From Aquabacterium sp. (GTDB lineage: Bacteria > Pseudomonadota > Gammaproteobacteria > Burkholderiales > Burkholderiaceae_C): a stretch of DNA of 64,000 nucleotides. Below the pieces are notes generated by a model, which saw only the letters and a list, made by a program, of their open reading frames with translations, made no database searches and had not been told where the DNA came from. Of the stretch, positions 29,729-38,633 are shown piece by piece; positions within the stretch are counted from its first letter, which is position 1, and every line of letters starts with the position of its first letter. The stretch is from NCBI GenBank assembly GCA_023266355.1, contig JAHFQM010000006.1, positions 124,001-188,000 on the forward strand, given 5' to 3'. The position numbers and the translations under genes were made by a program.

Positions 29729-31090
29729 ATGGGCAAGAACATGAACCGATCCACCTCTGATTTCATCGTGCGGGCGCGCGAGCTTGAGCTGCAAGCCATG
29801 CAGCACCTCGCGGCACGCGCGGCCCTGGTCGAGGTCATCGGCAAGCTGGTGCATGCGCTGCAATGGGAGCGCGGCGCCAGCAGCCTCTACCTGGCCTCGG
29901 GCGGACGCAGTTTCGACGCCGAGCGCACCGAGGTCGTGGCCTTCGCCGAGCCCTTGGCACAGGCGCTGCGCACCGCGTTTGCCGAGCAACTCGATGCCGG
30001 CAGCGCCGCCAGCGCCCAGATGGTGTCCATGATGGGCTGGGTGCTGCTGGACCTCGACAGCCTGGGGCCCTTGCGCGCCGCCATCGCGCAGAAGGCGCCG
30101 AAGGTGGGCGACGCCATGGGCGCGTTCAGCCGCGTGATCGCCGGGCTCATCGAGCTGGTCTTCCATCTGGCCGATGGCGCGACCGACCCGGCCATCTCGC
30201 GCCTGCTCGTCACCCTGGTGCACCTGCTGCAGGTCAAGGAAGCGGCGGGGCAGGAGCGCGCGGTGGGCGCCTCCCTGCTGGCCTCCGGCGTGTGCAGCGA
30301 GCTGGAGCAGCAGCGCTTCATCCACCTCATCGATGCCCAGGAACGCGCCGCCGACGTGTTGCTCGACTTCATCGACGCCGACCTGCGTCCGCATTGGGAC
30401 GACGCGCAGAACGGCCCGAACACCGCCCAGCTGGAGCGCCTGCGCCGCGGCCTGTGCATGGCCAAGGTCGATCAGCCGCTGGACGCCACGCAAAGTACGG
30501 TGTGGTTCGACGTGAGCAGCAAGCGCCTGGCCGACCTCGGTGTGCTGGAGGCCGCCCTGACGGCGCACTTGCAGGCGGCTTGCCAGGCGGCCATCGCCGC
30601 GGCCAGGCAAGACCTGGCAGATTCCACCGGCCTGGTGCAGCGCCTGCGCCAGAACCCCTCGCCCCACGCGCAGGCGGCAGACCGCTATTTCAGCGCAGCG
30701 GGGCAGCCGGCCTCGGTGCCCGTGCTGGCCACCAAAGGCGATGCGGCAACGCCGGCCGAACCTGGCCAGGCCATGGAGGCCGCGGAGGCCTCTTCGCGCA
30801 TTGCCTCGCTGCAGGACCTGCTGCAACAGCAGACCGACAAGCTCGCCCAGACCGAGCAGGAATTGCGCAAGGCCAAACAGGCCATCCACGACCGCAAGGT
30901 CATCGAGCGCGCCAAGGGGGCCTTGATGAGCCGCCTGGGCATGACGGAAGACGCCGCCTACCGCGCCTTGCAGAAGGCCGCGATGGACCACAACAAGCGC
31001 CTGCTCGATGTGGCCGAGGCGACCCTGGCGCTCACCGACATCGCCCTGGCTTCGCCGAACGCCAAGGCCCAGACACCCAGCACCCCATGA
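29729..31090 (+). CDS. nasR: Nitrate-sensing antiterminator, NIT-ANTAR (NasR-like)
   Basis: 453 residues. The N-terminal NIT domain covers about 30-315 and shows LVEVIGKLVHALQWERGASSLYLASGG (the QxERG segment of nitrate-binding NIT domains). The C-terminal ANTAR domain, about 372-440, has DRKVIERAKGALMSRLGMTEDAAYRALQKAAMDHNKRLLDVAEA, which binds paired RNA hairpins. This combination is NasR, which lets nitrate assimilation transcripts read through a leader terminator. ATG codons at 29729 and 29741 are both possible. Its stop overlaps the PP2C-kinase start by four bases (ATGA), and the target operon nirB-nasA lies on the opposite strand at 34-41 kb. Confidence 0.9.
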   Translation: MGKNMNRSTSDFIVRARELELQAMQHLAARAALVEVIGKLVHALQWERGASSLYLASGGRSFDAERTEVVAFAEPLAQALRTAFAEQLDAGSAASAQMVSMMGWVLLDLDSLGPLRAAIAQKAPKVGDAMGAFSRVIAGLIELVFHLADGATDPAISRLLVTLVHLLQVKEAAGQERAVGASLLASGVCSELEQQRFIHLIDAQERAADVLLDFIDADLRPHWDDAQNGPNTAQLERLRRGLCMAKVDQPLDATQSTVWFDVSSKRLADLGVLEAALTAHLQAACQAAIAAARQDLADSTGLVQRLRQNPSPHAQAADRYFSAAGQPASVPVLATKGDAATPAEPGQAMEAAEASSRIASLQDLLQQQTDKLAQTEQELRKAKQAIHDRKVIERAKGALMSRLGMTEDAAYRALQKAAMDHNKRLLDVAEATLALTDIALASPNAKAQTPSTP

Positions 31091-32817
31091 GCTTTGACCT
31101 CGACATCGGTTTCACCAGCGAGCGCGGGCCGCGCACCGGCAACGAAGATTTCGCCCTGGTGCGCCAGCCCGGGCCCAGCGATGCGGCCTGGGGCGTCATC
31201 GCGGCGCTGGCCGATGGGGTCTCCACCGGCGGCCTGGGCCTGGAGGCCGCGCAAAGCACGGTGATGAGCCTGGTCGAGGACTGGTACGCCACGCCCGCCA
31301 CCTGGGACCCGACCGTCGCGCTGGACCGCGTGATCCAGGCGCACAACGGCTGGCTGGTCGATCACAACCGGCGCCGCCTGGCCTTGGAGGGGCGCATGGC
31401 CCCCACGGGCACCTGCACCCTGACGGCCGTGGTGCTGCGCGCGCATGGCTTCACCCTGGCCCATGTGGGCGACAGCCGCGCCTACCTGATCCGCGATGGC
31501 GAGTGCACCCAGCTCACCCAGGACCATGTCATGGGCCGCACGGAGTTCCAGAACGGCCTGACCCGCGCCGTGGGCCTGGACGACGCCCTGCGCGTGGACT
31601 ACCTCGATGGCGACCTGCGCATCGGCGACACCCTGGTGCTGACCAGCGACGGTGTGCACGGCTACATCAAGCCGGCCACGTTGCACGCGCTGGCGGGCAC
31701 CGGTTCGGCCCAGGAGGCCAGCCAGGCCCTGGTGGACAAGGCCCTGGCCTCGGGCGGGCGCGACAACACGACGGCGGTGGTGCTGCGCGTCCAGGGCCTG
31801 GACGTGGCCAGCCTGGCCGACATGAGCCGCCGCGGGCACCAGCTGCCCGTGCCGCCCCGCCTGAAGGAAGGCGATGTCATCGACCAGCACCGGGTGGAGG
31901 CGTCGGTGTTCAGCAACGGGGTGCACCGCGTGTACCGCGTGCGCAGCTTGGTGCATGGCACCGTGCATGCCCTCAAGACCCTGCACGAGTCCCGCGCCAG
32001 CGACGCGCAGGAACGCGAGATGCTGGCCCACGAGGCCTGGCTGGCGGCACGCGTGTCCGAGCGCAACGCCGAAGGCCTGCTGCACGTCACCGAGCCGGTC
32101 CACCCGACGGCCTTCTACACCCTGTCCGACTGGCTGGAAGGCGAGTCACTGGCGAGCATGCTCGACCGGCAGGCCAGCTTTTCCGTGTCCGAGGTGGTGG
32201 CCGCCGCCAGCAGCCTGGCGCGCACGCTGGGGCGGCTGCACCAGCACGGCGTCATCCACCGTGACATCAAGCCCGACAACCTGCACCGAGGGGCCGATGG
32301 GCAATGGCGCATCCTGGACCTGGGCGTCGCGCTGTCGGGCAAGGAGCCCGAATCGCTGCGCGTGCTGCACGCTGGCACGCCCAGCTACATGAACCCGGAG
32401 CAGTGGTCGGACGACCCGGCGCTCGGCCAGGCCACGCCGCAGTCCGACCTGTTCGCGCTCGGGGTGACGCTGTATGTGTGGCTGACCGGTCGGCTGCCCT
32501 ATGGCGAGATCGAGCCCTACCAGCTCAGCCGCTACCGGCGCGACCCGCTGCCGCCTTCGCGCCTGCGCCCCGATGTGCCCATCTGGCTGGACCACATCGT
32601 GCTCAAGGCCGTGGCCCGCGAGCCCAAGGCGCGGTTCGAGACGGCCGAAGAGCTGCGCCTGGCGCTGGAGCGCGGCGCCTCGCGCCCGCTGACGCCCGCC
32701 CGGGCCTCGTCCCTGCTGGAGCGCGACCCCGCCGCGGTCTGGAAGATCGCCTTCGGCGTGGCCATGCTGTTCAACGTGCTGCTGGTGTACTGGCTGGTGT
32801 TCCTGCCGAGGCGCTGA
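31087..32817 (+). CDS. Bifunctional PP2C phosphatase-serine/threonine kinase, membrane-anchored
   Basis: 576 residues in three parts. PP2C phosphatase, about 1-235: SERGPRTGNEDFAL, LADGVSTGGLG, HVGDSRAYLI, LVLTSDGVHGYI, GGRDNTTAVVL, all metal-binding Asp present. Kinase, about 260-535: HALKTL (Lys), VIHRDIKPDN (catalytic loop), ILDLGVAL in place of DFG, HAGTPSYMNPEQWSD, SDLFALGVTLYVWLTGRLPYGE. One membrane segment lies near the C-terminus (IAFGVAMLFNVLLVYWLVFL). Phosphatase and kinase in one chain suggest reversible control of the same target. It overlaps nasR and ends 1 bp before the convergent oxidoreductase stop. The DLG in place of DFG is a conservative change that retains the metal-binding Asp. 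Confidence 0.9.
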   Translation: MSFDLDIGFTSERGPRTGNEDFALVRQPGPSDAAWGVIAALADGVSTGGLGLEAAQSTVMSLVEDWYATPATWDPTVALDRVIQAHNGWLVDHNRRRLALEGRMAPTGTCTLTAVVLRAHGFTLAHVGDSRAYLIRDGECTQLTQDHVMGRTEFQNGLTRAVGLDDALRVDYLDGDLRIGDTLVLTSDGVHGYIKPATLHALAGTGSAQEASQALVDKALASGGRDNTTAVVLRVQGLDVASLADMSRRGHQLPVPPRLKEGDVIDQHRVEASVFSNGVHRVYRVRSLVHGTVHALKTLHESRASDAQEREMLAHEAWLAARVSERNAEGLLHVTEPVHPTAFYTLSDWLEGESLASMLDRQASFSVSEVVAAASSLARTLGRLHQHGVIHRDIKPDNLHRGADGQWRILDLGVALSGKEPESLRVLHAGTPSYMNPEQWSDDPALGQATPQSDLFALGVTLYVWLTGRLPYGEIEPYQLSRYRRDPLPPSRLRPDVPIWLDHIVLKAVAREPKARFETAEELRLALERGASRPLTPARASSLLERDPAAVWKIAFGVAMLFNVLLVYWLVFLPRR

Positions 32818-32818
32818 T

Positions 32819-34042
32819 TCAAACCGTCGCCAGTCCAAAGGCCAGCATGTCGCGCTGCTGGGCCACCGACGCGCCCGAGCGGATCAGCTCGAAGTAGGCA
32901 CTGCCGTCGTCGATGTCGCCATACAGGCAGGCGCCCACGAGCACACCGTCCTTCAGCACCAATTTCTTGTAGATGCCGCGCACCGGGTCGCGCAGCACGA
33001 TGGCTTCGGTGCCGTCGGCGCCCATGAAGTCGCCGGCCGAAAACAGGTCGATGCCCGTCACCTTCAGCTTGGTGCTGACCTGGCTGCCCAGGTAGCGGCC
33101 GATGCCGAAGTCGGCCAGGTGGTTGGCGCAGACCACGGCCTGCTCGTACAGCGGCGCCACCAGCCCGTAGGCCATGCCCCGGTGGTTGGCGCATTCGCCC
33201 ACGGCGTAGATGCGCGGGTCGGTCAGGGTCTGCAGGGTGTCGCTGACCAGCACGCCGCGGTTGCACTGCAAGCCGATGGCCGTGGCCAGGCGCACGTCGG
33301 GACGCACGCCGGCGGCCATCACCACCAGGTCGGCAGGGATCTCGGTGCCGTCCTTGAGTTGCACGGCGCGCACGCGGCCCTGGCCATCGTCCAGGCAGGC
33401 GGCGGTGTGGGCGCTCAAGGCGAAGCGCAGGCCACGCTCGCTCAGCTCGGCCTGCAGCAGATCTGCGGCCACGCGGTCGAGCTGGCGCTCCAGCAGCCAG
33501 TCGCCCAGGTGCACCACGGTCACGGCCATGCCGCGCAGGGCCAGGCCATTGGCCGCTTCCAGGCCCAGCAGGCCGCCGCCGATCACCACCGCGTGCCGGT
33601 GCGTGCGCGCGGCCTCGATCATGGCGTTCGTGTCGGCGATGTCGCGGTAGGTGACCACGCCTTGCAGGTCGTGGCCCGGCACGGGCAGCACGAAGGGCTG
33701 CGAGCCGGTGGCCAGCAGCAGGCGGTCGTAGCGCGCCTGCGTGCCATCGGCCGCGGTGACGGTGCGCTCGCGCCGGTTCACCGCCGTCACCGGCTTGCCC
33801 ATGTGCAGGGTGATGCCGTGGGCCGCGTACCAAGCCACTGGGTTGAGGACGATGTCGTCCACCGTCTGCTCACCGGCCAGCACCGGCGACAGCATGATGC
33901 GGTTGTAGTTGGGGTGGGGCTCGGCGCCGAAGACGGTGATGTCGTAGAGGTCGGGCGCGATCTTCAGCAGCTCCTCGACCGTGCGGACACCCGCCATGCC
34001 GTTGCCGATGACGACGAGTTGCTTGCGGGGGCGGGGTGACAT
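32819..34042 (-). CDS. FAD/NAD(P) oxidoreductase of the nitrate assimilation operon
   Basis: 407 residues from the ATG at 34042, chosen because a perfect AGGAGG lies 5 bases upstream (the frame opens at 34075). FAD-binding VIGNGMAGVRTVEELL near 10, LLLATGSQPFVLPVPG near 100, NAD-binding VVIGGGLLGLEAANGL near 148, and IYAVGECANHRGMAYGLVAPLYEQ near 280 match the N-terminal half of NirB and of rubredoxin reductases. It lacks a siroheme domain. It is probably the electron-transfer partner for NasA, like the NasB/NasC-type subunit in other operons. Confidence 0.88.
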   Translation of the reverse strand: MSPRPRKQLVVIGNGMAGVRTVEELLKIAPDLYDITVFGAEPHPNYNRIMLSPVLAGEQTVDDIVLNPVAWYAAHGITLHMGKPVTAVNRRERTVTAADGTQARYDRLLLATGSQPFVLPVPGHDLQGVVTYRDIADTNAMIEAARTHRHAVVIGGGLLGLEAANGLALRGMAVTVVHLGDWLLERQLDRVAADLLQAELSERGLRFALSAHTAACLDDGQGRVRAVQLKDGTEIPADLVVMAAGVRPDVRLATAIGLQCNRGVLVSDTLQTLTDPRIYAVGECANHRGMAYGLVAPLYEQAVVCANHLADFGIGRYLGSQVSTKLKVTGIDLFSAGDFMGADGTEAIVLRDPVRGIYKKLVLKDGVLVGACLYGDIDDGSAYFELIRSGASVAQQRDMLAFGLATV

Positions 34043-34078
34043 GGTGGCCTCCTGGCGTGGTGTGCTCAGCGGCAAGGT

Positions 34079-35344
34079 TCAGCGGCGCTTGGTTGCCGTC
34101 TGCCGGAAGGTCGCGGCGGTGCTGCCAGGCGTGCCGGTGCTGCGTGCGCGGCCGCCCTTTTCGGCCCAAGTGCGCGTCCAGCGGATCTGCATGATGCGCA
34201 TCATCAGCAGCACGCCCACGCCCACAGCGGCGAAGGCCAGGAAGCCGTAGAAGTAGGTGCCGAAGTGCTGCTTGAACTGGCCCATGGCGTTGGGGATGAA
34301 GCCGCCGCCCAGGGCGCCCAGCTCACCGATCATGGAGCCCGCCACGGCGGTCGTGAGCGGCCAGCGCAGGGGCACCAGCTGGAACAGCGCGCCATTGCCT
34401 GCGCCCAGCGAGGCGAAGCACAGCATGAACAGCAGGGTGGTCAGTGCCAGGTTGTCGCCCATGGTGCCGCACACCACCAGCGTGATGACCACGAACACCA
34501 GCACGCCCGACAGGGTGTTGATGCCGCCCCAGCGGTCCGACAGCCAGCCGCCCACCACCCGCGTGGCCGAGCCCATCAGCGTGGCCAGCATGGTGAGTTG
34601 GCCGGCTTCGACCTTGGTGACCTTGAACTGGTCGTAGAAATAGGTGGGCAGGAAATTGGCCAGGCCGATGAAGCCGCCGAAGGTGATGACGTAGATCAGG
34701 CTGAAGGCCCAGCCGTCTTTCTCGAACAGGCAGGCGATGTGCTCGCGCAGGCTCTGGTGCTCGACGTCGGGTGGCTCTTTGGCGAACACGGCCATCACGG
34801 CCATGGGCAGCAGCATGGTGAAGGCGGCCAGGCCGTACACCGCCTGCCAGCCGAACTTCATGGCCAGCGGCGGCGCGAACAGCACGGCCAGCACGGTGCC
34901 GCTGTTGCCCGCACCGGCAATGCCCATGGCCAGGCCCTTGTACTTGGGCGGGAACCAGCCCGAACCCAGGGACAGCGCGATGCCGAAGCTGCCACCGGCA
35001 ATGCCCAGCAGCACGCCCATGGCCAGCACCTCGTCGTGAGTGTCCACGAAGAAGTAGCCAAAAGCCAGGGCCAGGATGATCAGGGCCATCTCAACCAGGG
35101 CGGCGCTCTTGCGCCCGATGTACTGCGACAGCAGGCCCAGCGGGAAGCGCATCAGCGCCCCCGCGATGATGGGCACCGACACCATGAAGCCCTTTTGCGC
35201 GGCGGTCAGGTTGAACGACTCGCTGATGAAAGGGGCCATGGCGCCGTTGAGCACCCAGATGGCGAAGGTGAAATCGAAGTACAGGAAGGACGCGAACAGC
35301 GTGGGCGCGTGCCCTGATTTCAGGAATGTCTTGAAGTTGGACAT
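34079..35344 (-). CDS. narK: Nitrate/nitrite MFS transporter (NarK/NasA family)
   Basis: 421 residues from the ATG at 35344 (MSNFKTFLKSGHAPTLFASF), with a GAGG ribosome site. About twelve membrane segments. The nitrate signature appears as GIAGGSFGIALSLGSGWFPPKYKGLAMGIAGAGNSGTV near 112-150 and again as LGAGNGALFQLVPLRWP near 320, both rich in Gly and with the Arg of the second half. It imports nitrate for the assimilatory reductase. It follows nasA by 8 bp. A C-terminal basic tail of about 30 residues (TWAEKGGRARSTGTPGST) is unusual. Confidence 0.92.
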   Translation of the reverse strand: MSNFKTFLKSGHAPTLFASFLYFDFTFAIWVLNGAMAPFISESFNLTAAQKGFMVSVPIIAGALMRFPLGLLSQYIGRKSAALVEMALIILALAFGYFFVDTHDEVLAMGVLLGIAGGSFGIALSLGSGWFPPKYKGLAMGIAGAGNSGTVLAVLFAPPLAMKFGWQAVYGLAAFTMLLPMAVMAVFAKEPPDVEHQSLREHIACLFEKDGWAFSLIYVITFGGFIGLANFLPTYFYDQFKVTKVEAGQLTMLATLMGSATRVVGGWLSDRWGGINTLSGVLVFVVITLVVCGTMGDNLALTTLLFMLCFASLGAGNGALFQLVPLRWPLTTAVAGSMIGELGALGGGFIPNAMGQFKQHFGTYFYGFLAFAAVGVGVLLMMRIMQIRWTRTWAEKGGRARSTGTPGSTAATFRQTATKRR

Positions 35345-35352
35345 GGGGAGCC

Positions 35353-38229
35353 TCAGGAGTTTGTTTGGATCAGTTTGCGCAGGGCGGGCACGCAGGAGCC
35401 GCAGTTGGTGCCGCATTTCAGCGCCCCCTGGAGTTGGGCCAGGCGTTCGCCGGCCGCGCCTTGGCATTGCGGCAGGAAGGCCAGGATCTGCGGTTCGCTC
35501 ACGTTGAAGCAGGTGCAGACCTGCTTGCCGCGCGAAGCCACCTCGCCGGGCGCTTGGGCGCTGGGCGACAGCAGCCGGGTGCCGAGCGCTTCAACGGGCT
35601 GGCGCTCCTGCAGCAGCGGGCGCACCCAGGCGGCGGCCTCGACCTGGCCGGCCATCAGGAAGGCTTGCAGGCGCTGGCCCTGAATGGGGCCCTCGCCGCT
35701 GCCCACCACCCGCATGGCGCGGTGCTGGTGCCGGCTGGCATCGTCGTAGCGCAGGGTGTCGGTGGCCTGCACGCCGAACCAGCCTTCCAACCGGGCGATG
35801 AGGGGGGCGATGAGAGCGGCGTCGGGCGCTTGCGCATCGGCCAGGCGCAGCAGCACGCCGACGTGGCCGTCTGGTGTGCCGTCATGTCTGCCGCCTTGTG
35901 TACCGTCTTCCCTGCCTTCGTTGCCAAAGGGCACGCAGCTGAAGAATGCAAAGTCGCGCGCCAGTGCGGCCACGGCCTCGCGCACCACCAGGGCCTTGCC
36001 TGCGGGCAGCCAGGCCATGGCCACCAGTTGCCAGGGCAGCGAGACGGGCTCGATGGCCACCGCCGCGTGCTTGAGCTCGGGCTGTTTGGAGGTAGGGCAG
36101 AAGGCCGACTGGGTCAGGGCGTTGACGCCTTGCAGGCGCTCGCCACCGGCGCCGCGCCCGCTGAGGAACTCGCTGCCCCAGTGCATGGCGATGTGGACCT
36201 GGCCGGGCATTTGCGCGTCCGCCGTCACCGCGGAGACCAGCACCTCGCCGCGGCGCGAGCGCACGCGCACCAGGTCGCCGTCTGTCAGGCCCAGGCGCTG
36301 CATGTCGGCGGGGTGGAGGTCCACCGAGGGCTCGCTGACGTGACCGAACAGGCGGCCCAGCGTGCCGGTGCGGCTCATGCCGTGCCACTGGTCGCGCAGG
36401 CGGCCGGTGTTCAGGCTGAAGGGGAACTCGGCATCGGTGGCTTCTTGCGGGGGAGCGAAGGCCACCGCGGCGAACTTGGCGCGGCCGTCGGCCGTGGGGA
36501 AGCGGCCATCGGCGTAGAGGCGTGCCTGACCCTGGCTGGCGCCTTCGGGCAGGGGCCATTGTTGCGGGCCCGCGGTGTCCAGCAAGGCGTAGCTCAGGCC
36601 GGTGATGTCGAGGTCGCGGCCCCGGGTGCTCTCGCGGTGCTCCAGCCAGACCGATTCCGGCGTGGCATAGGGGAAGAGGGTGGTGGTGCCTGGACGGTAG
36701 GCCGCCACGCGCTCGGGCAGCAGCGCTTCCAGGCGGCGGCCCAGCTCGGTGAAGATGGCCCAGTCGTGGCGCGCTTCGCCCGAGGGCGACACGGCCGGGC
36801 GCACGCGGCTGATGCGGCGTTCGCTGTTGGTGACGGTGCCGTCTTTCTCGCCCCATGTGGTGGCGGGCAGCAGCAGGTCGGCGTAGGCGCAGGTGGCGGT
36901 CGTGGCGAAGGCCTCTTGCACCACGACGAACTCGGCGCGTTCCAGCGCGCGGCGCACCGTGGCCTGGTCGGGCATGGACTGCGCCGGGTTGGTGCAGGCG
37001 ATCCACAGCGCCTTGAGCTCACCGCGCGCGGCGGCCTCGAACATCTCCACCGCGGTCAGGCCAGGCTGGGCGGGCACTTCGGGCACGCCCCAAAGCGCCG
37101 CCACCTCTTCTCGGTGCTGGGCATTGCCCAGGTCGCGGTGGGCGCTCAACAGGTTGGCCATGCCGCCCACTTCACGACCGCCCATGGCGTTGGGCTGGCC
37201 TGTCAGCGAGAAGGGGCCGGCACCGGGCTTGCCGATCTGGCCGGTGGCCAGGTGCAGGTTGATGAGGGCGGCGTTCTTGTCGGTGCCGCGGCTGCTCTGG
37301 TTGAGGCCCTGGCAGTACAGCGACAGCGTCGGCGTGTGCCCGCCCATCCAGCGGGCGGCCTGCAGCAGGTCGGCCACGGGGATGCCGCAGGTCTCGGCCA
37401 CGGCGGCGGGCGTGTGTGCGGCCACCACGGCCTGCAAGGCCTCGAAGCCCTGGGTGTGGCGGGCGATGTGGCCGTGGTCCACCAGGCCTTCGGCCAGCAT
37501 CACGTGCAGCAGACCGTGGAACAGGGCCACGTCGCTGCCCGGGCGGATGGGCAGGTAGAGGTCGGCCATGTCGGCCGTTTCGGTGCGGCGCGGGTCGGCC
37601 ACGATCAGCTTCTGGCTGGGGCGGGCGGCACGCGCGTCTTCGATGCGGCGGAACAGGATGGGGTGGGCCCAGGCCGTGTTGGCACCGACGATGAACAGGG
37701 TCTCGGCGTGGTCGAAGTCTTCGTAGCAGGCGGGTGGGGCGTCGCTGCCCAGCGTGGCCTTGTAGCCGGCCACGGCGCTGCTCATGCACAGGCGCGAATT
37801 GGTGTCCAGGTTGTTGGTGCCCACCAGCCCTTTGACCAGCTTGTTGAGCACGTAATAGTCTTCGGTCAGCAACTGGCCCGAGCCGTAAAAGCCCACGGCC
37901 TGCGGGCCATGCCGGCGGATGACGTCAGCGAAACGCTCGGCCGCCATCGCCATGGCCGCGTCCCAGCCGATGGCTTGCGCCTCGCTGCCCCGCTGCGTGC
38001 GGTGCATGGGGCGCAGCAGGCGTGCTTGCTGCGTCACGCTGGCGGCGGCCGTCAGGTGCAGGGTGCTGCCCTTGGTGCACAGGCGGCCAAAGTTGGCCGG
38101 GTGCTCCGGGTCACCCTGCACGCTGACGATCTGCTCGCCCACCGACCCGATGAGCACACCGCAGCCCGTGCCGCAGTACGGGCAGGTGGAACGGGTCTGC
38201 TGGGAGACCGGGTGGATGGGGATGCTCAT
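35353..38229 (-). CDS. nasA: Assimilatory nitrate reductase, catalytic subunit
   Basis: 958 residues from the ATG at 38229. N-terminal [4Fe-4S] site: C16, C19, C23, C51 (CPYCGTGCGV and LCTKGS). The molybdopterin part has VGTNNLDTNSRLCMSSAVAGYKATLG near 140, GANTAWAHPILFRRIED, and NQSSRGTDKNAALINLHLATGQIGKPGAG. The C-terminus carries a BFD-like [2Fe-2S] domain, CTCFNVSEPQIL and CGTNCGSCVPALRK, as in NasA of Klebsiella-type enzymes. Reduces nitrate to nitrite in the cytoplasm with electrons from a flavoprotein subunit. The start overlaps the nirD stop by four bases. Confidence 0.93.
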   Translation of the reverse strand: MSIPIHPVSQQTRSTCPYCGTGCGVLIGSVGEQIVSVQGDPEHPANFGRLCTKGSTLHLTAAASVTQQARLLRPMHRTQRGSEAQAIGWDAAMAMAAERFADVIRRHGPQAVGFYGSGQLLTEDYYVLNKLVKGLVGTNNLDTNSRLCMSSAVAGYKATLGSDAPPACYEDFDHAETLFIVGANTAWAHPILFRRIEDARAARPSQKLIVADPRRTETADMADLYLPIRPGSDVALFHGLLHVMLAEGLVDHGHIARHTQGFEALQAVVAAHTPAAVAETCGIPVADLLQAARWMGGHTPTLSLYCQGLNQSSRGTDKNAALINLHLATGQIGKPGAGPFSLTGQPNAMGGREVGGMANLLSAHRDLGNAQHREEVAALWGVPEVPAQPGLTAVEMFEAAARGELKALWIACTNPAQSMPDQATVRRALERAEFVVVQEAFATTATCAYADLLLPATTWGEKDGTVTNSERRISRVRPAVSPSGEARHDWAIFTELGRRLEALLPERVAAYRPGTTTLFPYATPESVWLEHRESTRGRDLDITGLSYALLDTAGPQQWPLPEGASQGQARLYADGRFPTADGRAKFAAVAFAPPQEATDAEFPFSLNTGRLRDQWHGMSRTGTLGRLFGHVSEPSVDLHPADMQRLGLTDGDLVRVRSRRGEVLVSAVTADAQMPGQVHIAMHWGSEFLSGRGAGGERLQGVNALTQSAFCPTSKQPELKHAAVAIEPVSLPWQLVAMAWLPAGKALVVREAVAALARDFAFFSCVPFGNEGREDGTQGGRHDGTPDGHVGVLLRLADAQAPDAALIAPLIARLEGWFGVQATDTLRYDDASRHQHRAMRVVGSGEGPIQGQRLQAFLMAGQVEAAAWVRPLLQERQPVEALGTRLLSPSAQAPGEVASRGKQVCTCFNVSEPQILAFLPQCQGAAGERLAQLQGALKCGTNCGSCVPALRKLIQTNS

Positions 38230-38600
38230 GCCAGCGACACCCAGACCTGGCCCTCGCGCACCTCGACGGGGTGGGCCTGCACCGACCACTCGGGGTTCTC
38301 GGTGCACTCGCCCGTGGCCAGCACGAAGTGGTGCTTGTAAAGCGGCGAGGCCACGACGACCTGATCGCCGAGGTTGCCGATCAGCCCACGCGACAGCACG
38401 CTGGCGCCGTTCTTGGGGTCGATGTTGTCGATGGCGAAGAAGTTGTCTGCGCCGACACCGCCACCCACGCGGAAGACCGCCACATGGCGGCCCGCCACCA
38501 GGGCGCACACGCCGGTGTTGGGGAGGATGTCGTTGGCGGCGCACACCAGGGTGGCGGTCGCTGTGGTGGTCGCTGTGGTGGAGTCGGTCACGGGTGTCAT
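38226..38600 (-). CDS. nirD: Nitrite reductase small subunit
   Basis: 124 residues with a Rieske-like fold: VCAANDILPNTGVCALVAGRHVAVFRV near 19-45, FFAIDNIDPKNGASVLSRGLIG near 54-75, and VVASPLYKHHFVLATGECTENP near 81-102. The usual Rieske cysteine/histidine ligands are missing, as in other NirD proteins. It pairs with NirB. It lies 33 bp after nirB and overlaps nasA. A Thr/Ala-rich start (DSTTATTTATATL) is low-complexity. Confidence 0.92.
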   Translation of the reverse strand: MTPVTDSTTATTTATATLVCAANDILPNTGVCALVAGRHVAVFRVGGGVGADNFFAIDNIDPKNGASVLSRGLIGNLGDQVVVASPLYKHHFVLATGECTENPEWSVQAHPVEVREGQVWVSLA

Positions 38601-38633
38601 GGTCAGGCTCTGTCGGTGCGTTTCAGGCGAGGT

